The translations under genes and the position numbers were made by a program. Of a stretch of DNA of 64,000 nucleotides, positions 44,944 to 52,233 are shown piece by piece. The notes under the pieces were generated by a model. It saw only the letters and a program-made list of their open reading frames with translations, was not told the DNA's origin and did not search any database. The DNA lies in assembly GCF_000730625.1 (NCBI RefSeq), contig NZ_BBIT01000019.1:1-64000 (forward strand), in the 5' to 3' direction. Position 1 is the stretch's first letter. The number at the start of each line of letters is the position of its first letter. Source of the stretch: Pseudomonas oryzihabitans NBRC 102199 (lineage in GTDB: Bacteria > Pseudomonadota > Gammaproteobacteria > Pseudomonadales > Pseudomonadaceae).

Positions 44944-46962
44944 TCAGGCTTGGGTGTCGACCGGCTCGATGGTACCCGCGCGCACCGTGGCGGCGAACTG
45001 TTGCATCATCTGGCGGATCAACGGATCGTCCTGGATGGACTGCTCCGCCTGCCGCTGACGCTCCGCCCGGCGCCGGGCGGCGGCCTGGGCGGGCGTCTCC
45101 TGCTCGGGGGTCTGGATGGTGACCTCGAGCGTGATGGGACGTCCCTGCTGCTGGTTCAGCGCATCGTTAAGCCGGCGCTGCTGGTTGGCGTTGAACAGGG
45201 CGCTCTGCGCCGGATCCAGGTGCAGGTGCCAGCGATCGCCGTCCACCGCCACCAGGGTGCAGTTGGCCGCGATGCTGGCGGTCAACCCGCCCAGCTTGAG
45301 GTCGGGGAACAGGGTCTGCCAATCGGCTGCCAGACCGGTCGCCGGTTGCACCGCCGGCGCCGGCGCCGCGGTCACCGCTTCGGCAGCCGGCTCACCCAGG
45401 CTGTCGAGATAGTCGTCCAGCCCGACCTCGTAGTAATCCTCGGCCGGCGGCGGCTCTTCGTCACCGTCCAGATCGTCACCGGAGGTGTCCGCCGGCAATT
45501 CGGCGATCACCGTGGCCTCAGGGGTCGCCTCGACCTGGGGAGTCGGTAGCGCCCTGGGGGCGACCGGCGCACCAGCCGCTTCGACCGGAGTCTGAGCCGG
45601 AGTCGGAGTCGGAGCTGCAGCCGGAGCCGGAGCCGGAGCCGCCTTGACCGCCACGGGCGCAGGATCCTCCCAGGGGAGATCCACCGGCTCTTCTACAGGG
45701 GTGGTATTACTGGAGACAGGCGTTGCCGGCACCGTCGCAGGTGCTGCCTCGCGTGGCGACGGGCGCGCAGGCGCAGCCGCTGCCGGAACCGCCGCGGCCA
45801 CCGGACGGGGGTTGGAGTCAGCCGTGGCCGGGCTGGCTCCCGTCGTCTTTAGTGCCGGTCGCTCGGCAACCACCGCACCGGCGGGCCGGAAGGCCAGCAT
45901 GCGCAGCAGGACCATCTCGAAGCCGTGGCGCGGATCCGGTGCCAGCGGCAGATCGCGCCGCCCGACCAGACCCAGCTGATAGTAGTACTGGACATCTTCC
46001 GCCGGCAGCGTCTGCGCCAAACTCAGCACCCGCTCGCGATCACCCTGGCCATTGTCCACGGCATCGGGCAGCACCTGGGCGATGGCCACGCGGTGCAGCA
46101 CATTGAGCAGCTCGGCCAGCACGCCGCCCCAGTCGGGGCCCTGCTCGGCCAGATGGCGAACCGCGTCCAGCACCGCGCGACCGTCACCGTCCAGCAAGGC
46201 CTGGAGTACATCGTAGACCTGGCCATGATCGAGGGTCCCGAGCATGGCGCGCACATCGGCGGCCAGTACCTTGCCCTCGCCAAAGGCGATCGCCTGGTCG
46301 GTCAGGCTCATGGCATCGCGCATGGAGCCATCGGCCGCACGACCCAGCAGCCAGAGGGCATCGTCCTCGAAGGGAATGCTTTCCGCGGCGAGCACCTGCT
46401 GCAGGTGGGAGACGACCCGCTCCGGCGGCATGTTCTTCAGCGAGAACTGCAGGCAGCGCGAGAGGATGGTGACCGGCAGCTTCTGCGGATCGGTGGTGGC
46501 GAGCAGGAACTTGACGTGGGGCGGTGGCTCTTCCAGCGTCTTGAGCAGGGCATTGAAGCTGTGGGTGGAAAGCATGTGCACCTCGTCGATGAGGTACACC
46601 TTGTAGCGACCGCGGGAGGGCGCGTACTGCACGTTCTCCAGCAGCTCGCGGGTGTCTTCCACCTTGGTACGGCTGGCGGCGTCCACTTCGATGAGATCGA
46701 CGAAGCGGCCTTCGTCGATCTCGCGGCACACCGAGCAGCTGCCACAGGGCGTGGAGCTGATGCCGGTCTCGCAATTCAGGCACTTGGCCAGGATCCGCGC
46801 GATGGTGGTCTTGCCCACCCCGCGGGTACCGGTGAACAGATAGGCGTGGTGCAGCCGCTCGTTGTCCAGCGCATTGATCAGCGCCTTGAGCACATGGGTC
46901 TGGCCGACCATTTCGCGGAATGACCGCGGGCGCCATTTGCGCGCAAGAACCTGGTAACTCAT
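44944..46962 (-). CDS. dnaX: DNA polymerase III subunit tau/gamma
   Basis: 672-aa clamp-loader ATPase. Walker A GTRGVGKTT, zinc ligands CLNCETGISSTPCGSCSVC, DEVHMLS Walker B, and sensor-1 LLATTDPQKLP are visible in the first 250 residues. A long Ala/Pro-rich linker (about 370-520) precedes the tau-specific C-terminus. The linker DNA at 45597-45640 is a degenerate GGAGCC/GGAGTC hexamer repeat encoding Pro-Ala/Pro-Thr. I see no A-AAA-AAG slippery heptamer, so gamma synthesis by the E. coli mechanism is not evident. Confidence 0.96.
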   Translation of the reverse strand: MSYQVLARKWRPRSFREMVGQTHVLKALINALDNERLHHAYLFTGTRGVGKTTIARILAKCLNCETGISSTPCGSCSVCREIDEGRFVDLIEVDAASRTKVEDTRELLENVQYAPSRGRYKVYLIDEVHMLSTHSFNALLKTLEEPPPHVKFLLATTDPQKLPVTILSRCLQFSLKNMPPERVVSHLQQVLAAESIPFEDDALWLLGRAADGSMRDAMSLTDQAIAFGEGKVLAADVRAMLGTLDHGQVYDVLQALLDGDGRAVLDAVRHLAEQGPDWGGVLAELLNVLHRVAIAQVLPDAVDNGQGDRERVLSLAQTLPAEDVQYYYQLGLVGRRDLPLAPDPRHGFEMVLLRMLAFRPAGAVVAERPALKTTGASPATADSNPRPVAAAVPAAAAPARPSPREAAPATVPATPVSSNTTPVEEPVDLPWEDPAPVAVKAAPAPAPAAAPTPTPAQTPVEAAGAPVAPRALPTPQVEATPEATVIAELPADTSGDDLDGDEEPPPAEDYYEVGLDDYLDSLGEPAAEAVTAAPAPAVQPATGLAADWQTLFPDLKLGGLTASIAANCTLVAVDGDRWHLHLDPAQSALFNANQQRRLNDALNQQQGRPITLEVTIQTPEQETPAQAAARRRAERQRQAEQSIQDDPLIRQMMQQFAATVRAGTIEPVDTQA

Positions 46963-47140
46963 CGAGACCTGATCAGGAGAAGACGTGGGGGGCGCCCATG
47001 CTAACGAAGAGGGGCCGCGAATGCATCCCGCGGCGTGGCATCGGGGCGACGCCGGGCGGGCTGTGGCTACCTCCCTAGATGGAGGCGGCCTGGCGGATTT
47101 TCAAGCGATTAGGAGGGAAAACGGCGGGTAAAAAGCCGCT
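46963..47140. other. Intergenic region upstream of dnaX
   Basis: 178 bp between dnaX and the small gene upstream. No gene or clear regulatory site recognised. Confidence 0.35.
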
Positions 47141-47422
47141 TCAGGCACGCCGGCAGTGGTCCTCACCGTCGGCCAGGACCACGCTTGCGACATAGGCTGC
47201 CAGGGCATCCAGCTGGCTGCGCAGGCGGGTCACGGTGGCGTTCATCTTGAAGGGATTGATCGCCTCTTCGTTGGTCAGGTCGATCCTGATCAGCAGCAGG
47301 GGCTCGCTGGGGTGGTAGATCTGCGCGACCAGCGTCGTCTCGGTGTCGCGTCGGCAGTCGACACGATAGGGATGGAGGCCATTGCTCAGGGCGCGTCCTG
47401 CGCATTCGAGTCCGTTCTTCAC
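47141..47422 (-). CDS. Hypothetical small protein between ffs and dnaX
   Basis: 93-aa cytoplasmic protein starting at GTG 47422, with AAGGA 6 nt upstream. It reads GLECAGRALSNGLHPYRVDC, then YHPSEPLLLIRIDLTNEEAI and a C-terminal helix (NATVTRLRSQLDALAAYVAS). A longer frame to 47689 would run through the ffs fragment and is rejected. I do not recognise the family. It lies in the chromosomal flank immediately downstream of the original ffs gene. Confidence 0.65.
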   Translation of the reverse strand: MKNGLECAGRALSNGLHPYRVDCRRDTETTLVAQIYHPSEPLLLIRIDLTNEEAINPFKMNATVTRLRSQLDALAAYVASVVLADGEDHCRRA

Positions 47423-47591
47423 AAGAGATCCTTGGACATCTGTCCAGTGGTGAGGGTACGGCGCGCATGATGGCACAGAGCCATGAACCAAAACAGTGCA
47501 TTTCGTCACGAAAGCCCTGTGGCGTGGTCGCGGAGCGCTGGGAGACGAGGCGGAAAAAGAGGAGGGAAACGCGGAAGAGGAAAAGCGCGGG

Positions 47592-47674
47592 GCAGAAATG
47601 GAGGTGGCCCCGCCAGCCACACCCCGGCACACGACATCACCGCTGCGGCTGCTCCCTTCCGGGCCTGACCGGGT
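47592..47674 (-). repeat. attL: orphan 3' fragment of ffs (83-bp direct repeat)
   Basis: These 83 bases are identical to 59121-59203 and correspond to the 3' three quarters of the 4.5S RNA on the minus strand. Here the 5' part of the RNA gene is missing: beyond 47674 the sequence changes to element DNA. The lower flank (below 47592) is the original chromosome downstream of ffs. This copy should be transcriptionally silent. Confidence 0.93.
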
Positions 47675-47786
47675 ATTGTGCAAGCACACTGGTTGATCGC
47701 TGAACCGCTCTAGTCAGCAGGTTATGGGGAGTTTGGGGTTGTACCTCCTTTCGATGCTCAACACATGATTCTTGAGGTGGCGGCTT

Positions 47787-47820
47787 TGTCACACATCGGT
47801 GTCACACAGGCCTGTCACAC
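47787..47820 (+). repeat. Three TGTCACAC repeats in 13-bp phase (left arm sites)
   Basis: TGTCACAC begins at 47787, 47800 and 47813, exactly 13 bp apart, directly before and touching the integrase ATG. The same octamer occurs at the right end at 59043 and 59069 (26 bp apart, two 13-bp steps). They are likely arm-type sites for the integrase or an excisionase, and could also autoregulate the integrase gene. Confidence 0.7.
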
Positions 47821-49110
47821 ATGTACGTTATTCGCAGAGGCTCGACCTACTACCTCAACGTCCGTATCGGCAATCAGCACTTACGAATCAGCCTAGGGAT
47901 ACAGGAGCGACGAGCAGCGATCTTCAAGGCCACGGCGATAGCTCAAAGGGTCGATGAGCATCGGTTTAAGCACCCACAAGCCACCTACAGCGAGCTACAC
48001 GCACTATGCAGGACATTGGTGCTGACGGAGAGACTCGAACGTCTGCCCTCCTCGTCTCCTCGTGCTCAGACGGTTACTCCACTACCAGTTAGAGCAAACG
48101 GGCCGCTGCTGAGCAGGCTTGCTAAGGAGTACGTAGCTGAAGGAAAGCAAGGAGCCTGGAGGCAAGGACAGATAGCTGACGTTGAACGCACCATCCATGA
48201 CTTCTTTGCCTTGATGGGTGATATGCAAGCGGAAGTTTTTGACCAGCAACAGGCTAGGACCCTAAAGGAGAGGTTATCCCGATGCCCTAGCTACTATGGT
48301 TTGCGTCCTGAGTTCAAAGGCAAGACGCTGCTGGAGATTGTGGAGTCAGGCCATCAGTACGAGACCATAACGCCAGTTACCATCAACAACCGGCTACGAA
48401 AGCTCACCTCATGGATGAACTGGTGCGTTTCGAACGGATACCTTGAGACAAACCCTCTAAGCGGAATGAAGGTGATGGAAGCGTCAGCTAAGGACGCACG
48501 CCTACCCTTTGATCAACAAGACACTACCACCCTCCTCAACCATGGCTCTCTAACAAAGGAGGCTAAGAAGAACCCCTGGAGGTACTGGCTACCTTTGCTG
48601 GCACGAGCTACGGGAGCACGGTTGGAGGAGTTATCTCAGCTCTACCTTGAAGACATTGTGCAAGAACAAGGCATTACCTGTATCAAGATCGATGACGCTA
48701 GGCCAGACCAGAAGCTCAAGAACCCTTCCAGCCGACGAATCATCCCGCTGCATCCTGACCTGCTGGACATGGGGCTACGTGACCACCTGGGGGATTTGAA
48801 GCAGGCAGGGCAGGAAAGGTTGTGGCCTGAGTTGAAGGCTGTCCGAGGCAAATACGGATACGCCGTATCAAAGTGGTTTGGCGTTTACAGGCATAAGCAA
48901 GGGATCACCGATCCTCGTAAGACCTTCCATAGCTTCAGGCACTCGTTCATCGATGACATGAGAGAGGCCGGGATTGCCGATAGCCTACTGAAGGACATGG
49001 TAGGTCATGGGGACACAGCAGTGACATTTGCGGTGTATGGAAAGCGACGTTTCATTGAGCAGATGCTTACAGCAGTGAGCCAGATAAAACTGACCATAAA
49101 TCCATTATAA
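47821..49110 (+). CDS. Tyrosine recombinase (integrase)
   Basis: 429-aa site-specific recombinase, phage/ICE type. A DUF6538-like N-terminus (MYVIRRGSTYYLNVRIGNQH) precedes a SAM-like core-binding domain (about 95-215) and the catalytic domain with R267, K300, H370-x-x-R373, H396 and nucleophile Y406 (ATGARLEEL, HSFRHSF, MVGHGD, AVYGKRR), so it should be active. It lies 147 bp inside attL. Residues 66-93 (Ser/Pro-rich linker) coincide with a tRNA-like sequence on the opposite strand. It should catalyse exchange between the element and the 3' part of ffs. Confidence 0.94.
   Translation: MYVIRRGSTYYLNVRIGNQHLRISLGIQERRAAIFKATAIAQRVDEHRFKHPQATYSELHALCRTLVLTERLERLPSSSPRAQTVTPLPVRANGPLLSRLAKEYVAEGKQGAWRQGQIADVERTIHDFFALMGDMQAEVFDQQQARTLKERLSRCPSYYGLRPEFKGKTLLEIVESGHQYETITPVTINNRLRKLTSWMNWCVSNGYLETNPLSGMKVMEASAKDARLPFDQQDTTTLLNHGSLTKEAKKNPWRYWLPLLARATGARLEELSQLYLEDIVQEQGITCIKIDDARPDQKLKNPSSRRIIPLHPDLLDMGLRDHLGDLKQAGQERLWPELKAVRGKYGYAVSKWFGVYRHKQGITDPRKTFHSFRHSFIDDMREAGIADSLLKDMVGHGDTAVTFAVYGKRRFIEQMLTAVSQIKLTINPL
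48017..48095 (-). other. tRNA-like sequence antisense within the integrase gene
   Basis: Read on the minus strand, this stretch contains a D-arm-like segment (GCTC-TAACTGGTAGTG-GAGT), a CGTCT/AGACG stem, and a T-loop-like GTTCGAGTC followed by TCTCCGTCAGCACCA, ending in CCA at 48017-48019. The acceptor stem does not close and the T stem is poorly paired, so it is not a functional tRNA as far as I can see; it may be a remnant or chance. Confidence 0.25.
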
Positions 49111-49380
49111 ACGTCACATTATAACAAAAAGACACAAGGGCCACTCCGACACTCCCCAGCAACCATGCACCTTGTAGCACGTCTGTGGCCCGATTATTGT
49201 TCCCCTCCCCCTCCGTTTGCTAAGCACAGGCGTTGCTTTCTCTGCAAAAGATTTGCACGCTAATAGTTATTGATAGCCTGCATCTATCAAGCTTTACATT
49301 GTGATTACAATTTCCCTACGAACTAGATTTCAAACGACTGTCTGATTACGTGACCCTAACTGAGCCATCAGGAGAGACGT

Positions 49381-49569
49381 ATGAAAGGCTATAAACCATG
49401 CGACGTCACCGTGAGCACCAGTCTGTTAGAGAAAGAGCTGTCGGCAAGGAAGGCACGGCTTGAGAGGGCGAAATCGGATCTACACCACCGCTTTGAGATT
49501 TACGCCAAGGAACAGGCATGCGTTGCGAGCCTGGAGAAGGCGTTGGCTAAGGCGCACGGCCTCTACTAG
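49381..49569 (+). CDS. Small coiled-coil protein of the element
   Basis: 62-aa protein with a strong Shine-Dalgarno (AGGAGA) before ATG 49381. Most of it (ELSARKARLERAKSDLHHRF to EKALAKAHG) is one charged amphipathic helix. Position between integrase and resolvase would suit an excisionase or accessory factor, but no HTH is visible. Function unknown. The 270 bp between the integrase and this gene hold no other gene. Confidence 0.55.
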   Translation: MKGYKPCDVTVSTSLLEKELSARKARLERAKSDLHHRFEIYAKEQACVASLEKALAKAHGLY

Positions 49570-49594
49570 CAGCATCATCAATCGACCGTTAAAC

Positions 49595-49690
49595 GATACC
49601 GCTCATCCGATAGGCCAACTGGTATCAACAAATAGGCCAAACGACTATTTGATACGCTGATAAAATGATCCCACCTTAATTGATACCGAG
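49595..49690. promoter_or_regulatory. Candidate res site / operator of the serine resolvase
   Basis: GATAC-type half-sites recur with about 28-bp spacing: GATACC 49595, GGTATC 49621, TTGATACG from 49650 and TTGATACC from 49679. In addition CAAATAG (49629-49635) and CTATTTG (49645-49651) are perfect inverted arms. Repeated paired sites directly upstream of a resolvase gene are what a multi-subsite res looks like. Confidence 0.5.
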
Positions 49691-49698
49691 GGATCGAG

Positions 49699-50268
49699 AT
49701 GAGCCGTACGTTCCTATATGCCCGCGTCTCCACTGCCGACCAAACCACTGACAATCAGCTACTCGAAGTAAAGCAAGCAGGTTTTGCTGTAGATGCTCGT
49801 AGGGTTGTCACTGAGACGGTGTCCGGCTCTATCCAGGCTAGTGAGCGTAAAGGCTTCCAGAAGCTTCTAGAGCGCATGGAGCACGGAGACACGCTGATCG
49901 TTACCAAGCTCGACCGACTGGGCCGTAACGCTATGGACGTACGCAGCACCATAGAGAAGCTGTCAGAGGAAGGGATCCGGGTTCACTGTCTAGCTCTGGG
50001 CGGAGTAGACCTCACAAGTGCAGCAGGCAAGATGACCATGCAGGTGCTATGTGCTGTAGCCGAGTTCGAACGTGACTTGCTCATCGAGCGTACCCATGCT
50101 GGCCTGGAACGAGCAAAGGCAGAGGGCAAGAAGCTGGGAAGGCCTGAAGCTGTGGACACTACTGAGAAGGTACAGAAGGCCAAGGTACGCGGATTGACTC
50201 AGAGCCAAGCAGCCAAAGAACTAGGCGTTGGCATCGCTACCATCAAGCGCCACTGGAACAAAGTCTGA
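49699..50268 (+). CDS. Serine recombinase, Tn3-resolvase/Pin type
   Basis: 189-aa small serine recombinase. The catalytic S11 with R9 (FLYARVSTADQTTDNQ), TKLDRLGRNAMD and the long E-helix (LCAVAEFERDLLIERTHAGL) are intact, and the C-terminal HTH (LTQSQAAKELGVGIATIKRHW) binds DNA. In a chromosomally integrating element such an enzyme typically resolves multimers of a replicating circular form, or inverts a segment. A terminator hairpin follows at 50329. Confidence 0.93.
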   Translation: MSRTFLYARVSTADQTTDNQLLEVKQAGFAVDARRVVTETVSGSIQASERKGFQKLLERMEHGDTLIVTKLDRLGRNAMDVRSTIEKLSEEGIRVHCLALGGVDLTSAAGKMTMQVLCAVAEFERDLLIERTHAGLERAKAEGKKLGRPEAVDTTEKVQKAKVRGLTQSQAAKELGVGIATIKRHWNKV

Positions 50269-50328
50269 ACCTTCCACCGTTATCGCAATCATAGTAGGTA
50301 TGAGTGCTCCAACTCTCATAGACCTTAG

Positions 50329-50355
50329 CCCCACCTTAGAGTGGGGTTTCTTTTG
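50329..50355 (+). terminator. Rho-independent terminator after the resolvase gene
   Basis: CCCCAC (50329-50334), loop CTTAGA, GTGGGG (50341-50346) followed by TTTCTTTTG. A textbook intrinsic terminator. Confidence 0.85.
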
Positions 50356-51114
50356 TCTGCTACTCAGCTACACCCTGCACCCGAACGTCTCACCAAGAGG
50401 CCCGTAGGTGGCGTAGCGTCGATATTTTAAACTCTTAAGGGAATCTATTGCTTAGGCCAGGGCTTTTGACTTAACGCTATTACTTTATCGACGATATTTC
50501 CCTTAGATGTGCATATCGCCTGTCAGATAACAAAAGGTCGATATTTCGGCAGAGGTGGTGAAACAACTAAAATAGCACTACCGTTCGTCGGATGGCTATG
50601 CGGAGATAAATGGTTCAAACCCTTGCTATTACTGGATTCTTATATAAATCATAGTTTAGCACTATGCAACTAACTATAGGCAAACCAAGAAATCCGGGGT
50701 ATAATATTGTTATAGGGACAGAGAAAGTCAAAGCGAAAATAAAGTTTAGCACTATGCAATATATTAGTTGCAGAATAGCAACTTTGGCAGTATAATAGAG
50801 TGAAGGAAAAGCGATATATTTCAAGCTCTCTAATATATAGCTAAATGCTTACATTCAGTTAAGCTATATGCAGTATTCAAGATTGACCCTCCTGCCTTAT
50901 ACTTAAAGAATAGACAACACGAATAGAACATCCTTAATTGGGTGTTTTGCTGTGCCCGCCATCCTGATATCTGATACTCCTCCGCTCTGAACAAGAGCCT
51001 TGGCATCTACAGTGTCCTCTCCTGGGTGCCCTTTTATTAATACCCCTGTCGGATGACTCAATCGGCGGGATTCGTTCGTTCAAAATAAATAATTTCTCGC
51101 TTGAGGATTCAATA
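50356..51114. other. 759-bp AT-rich non-coding region with repeats (candidate origin)
   Basis: No convincing gene. Repeats present: GTCGATATTT at 50418 and 50537 with CGATATTT also at 50492; AGTTTAGCACTATGCAA at 50653-50669 and 50743-50759, exactly 90 bp apart. Many AT-rich blocks (TATATAAATC, TAATATTGTTATAG, CTAATATATAG). The combination of iteron-like repeats and AT-rich DNA upstream of the possible replication gene is compatible with an origin. A weak hairpin plus TTTTG occurs near 50927-50949. Confidence 0.5.
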
Positions 51115-51294
51115 ATGACAATAAAAACCACACGTCACTGCTTGTGGTGCAAAGCGACAATGGAGTGTTCTTCAGCAGGTAAGCTGATCTGTAGTAAGAG
51201 TTGCCACGGCAAGATGCACCGGCACCGGATCAAGCTGGGGATAACCAACAAGGAAATGATTAAACAACTAAAACAAGAGGAACGTACAAAATGA
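51115..51294 (+). CDS. 59-aa zinc-finger-like protein
   Basis: Short gene, ATG 51115 with GAGG upstream, ending TGA 51292-51294. The protein begins MTIKTTRHCLWCKATMECSS and has CxxC (C9, C12) plus a second CSKSC cluster, spaced as a treble-clef or HNH-like zinc knuckle, then a basic helix HGKMHRHRIKLG. It overlaps the next gene by 4 bp (ATGA). DNA- or RNA-binding role likely; function unknown. Confidence 0.65.
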   Translation: MTIKTTRHCLWCKATMECSSAGKLICSKSCHGKMHRHRIKLGITNKEMIKQLKQEERTK

Positions 51295-51470
51295 AAAATG
51301 AAACCTTTAGTGATCATCTCCGTAAACGTGGACTCAAGCGGTGTGGTATCTGGCTGAGTCCGGAAGACTGGAAGACGTTGAATGATTTGATGAAAGACTT
51401 CCATCAGCACCCAGGCGACTTAGTGTCTGACTTGATCAAAGAACATTCTAAGAAGCGAGGAAAGGCATGA
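51291..51470 (+). CDS. 59-aa ribbon-helix-helix-like protein
   Basis: MKNETFSDHLRKRGLKRCGI.. with KRCGIWLSPEDWKTLNDLMK resembling the beta strand plus first helix of small RHH regulators, then DLVSDLIKEHSK as second helix. Overlaps the preceding gene (51291-51294) and the following one (51467-51470) by 4 bp each, so three micro-genes are translationally coupled. Confidence 0.6.
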   Translation: MKNETFSDHLRKRGLKRCGIWLSPEDWKTLNDLMKDFHQHPGDLVSDLIKEHSKKRGKA

Positions 51471-51658
51471 AGACCTTAGCTCGAAAACATAACAAACAAT
51501 CCCAGCTACAGATGAATGCTTCACTTACCAAGGGGCATGTGGACTACGTCCTGACCTTAGCACAAGAAAAGAAGATTTCATTTAGTCAGGCGCTGAACCT
51601 GATTATTGATGAGAGGCTGAATGCGGAGCTGTATGACCTGTTGAGTAGGGCTGAGTAG
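51467..51658 (+). CDS. 63-aa ribbon-helix-helix-like protein
   Basis: QSQLQMNASLTKGHVDYVLT then ISFSQALNLIIDERLNAELY: a strand-helix-helix pattern as in CopG/Arc-type regulators or plasmid copy-control proteins. Third of the three coupled micro-genes, immediately upstream of the palindromic operator-like sequences at 51682-51723, which could be its target. Confidence 0.6.
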   Translation: MKTLARKHNKQSQLQMNASLTKGHVDYVLTLAQEKKISFSQALNLIIDERLNAELYDLLSRAE

Positions 51659-51681
51659 GCCCGTAGCTCTCGTAGATACTC

Positions 51682-52034
51682 CCCGTGGGTCTGGCAGACA
51701 CTCGGGCGTAGGTCTCACAGACCCCGTAGTAATAATGATATAGAGATAATGAATATAAAAACAAAGAATAAAAGAAAAGAAAAATTAATTTTACGACTTA
51801 GACACTTAAAAGCTTAGCCCTTCTTAGCTTGGTCTTCGACCTGCGCACGAAGGCCTAATAGAGCAAGAGCAGAAAAACAATATTCTTTTTAATCTTATTA
51901 TCTATCCGTGCTAATGCAGGCTTGTGTGCTTGCTGTGGTATTGGGGTTTTTAGTCCTTATACATTTGTTGTTTGGTGCAGAGATCGAAGATCGATAGAGA
52001 AATAGATTCCCCGAGTGTCTGCCAGACCCACGGG
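51682..52034. repeat. Perfect 25-bp inverted repeat flanking an AT-rich 300-bp stretch
   Basis: CCCGTGGGTCTGGCAGACAC.. at 51682-51706 and its exact reverse complement at 52010-52034. Each arm contains the palindrome GTCTG-N-CAGAC (51689-51699, 52017-52027), and GGTCTCACAGACC at 51711-51723 is a related third copy. The interior (51724-52009) is strongly AT-rich and gene-free. Genes for RHH-like proteins lie on both sides. Likely operator sites or part of a replication/partition region. Confidence 0.75.
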
Positions 52035-52056
52035 ATTAACCAAAGAGGAAATAGAA

Positions 52057-52233
52057 ATGGAAAATACAGTGCGTATAAGGCTTGGTGAGCAAGCCACTCA
52101 AAACCTGTTCGAGATTATGAAGCTTTTGAACAAAGACAGTGCTACCCATACAGCTAACATTATTATCAATCAATACCTAAATCAACTACGTGCTCAAGAG
52201 GGCCTAAAAAATGAAAACACAACTATTCGCTAA
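52057..52233 (+). CDS. 58-aa ribbon-helix-helix-like protein
   Basis: ATG 52057 with AGAGGA upstream. VRIRLGEQATQNLFEIMKLL followed by ATHTANIIINQYLNQLRAQE fits the RHH fold (strand, helix, turn, helix). It overlaps the next gene by 23 bp in another frame. Starts 22 bp after the right arm of the 25-bp inverted repeat, so autoregulation there is plausible. Confidence 0.65.
   Translation: MENTVRIRLGEQATQNLFEIMKLLNKDSATHTANIIINQYLNQLRAQEGLKNENTTIR

Noticed and set aside
44944-46962. Programmed -1 frameshift for gamma in dnaX
   Set aside because: No A-AAA-AAG heptamer noticed on the coding strand.
1-47000. Numerous long antisense frames rich in Arg, Gly, Pro, His and Gln in the GC-rich part
   Set aside because: They are shadows of the real genes; they lack ribosome-binding sites and conserved motifs, while the opposite strand encodes recognisable families.
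47423-47689. N-terminal extension of the small gene at 47141-47422 through the ffs fragment
   Set aside because: It would translate the SRP RNA repeat, which is conserved as RNA; the GTG at 47422 with a good ribosome-binding site is a better start.
50546-50640. Possible tRNA (GGTTCAAACCC T-loop-like)
   Set aside because: No closing acceptor stem, D arm or anticodon arm could be drawn.
50615-50824. 69-aa minus-strand frame with hydrophobic sequence
   Set aside because: Lies across AT-rich repeats with no ribosome-binding site; hydrophobicity is expected from AT-rich DNA.
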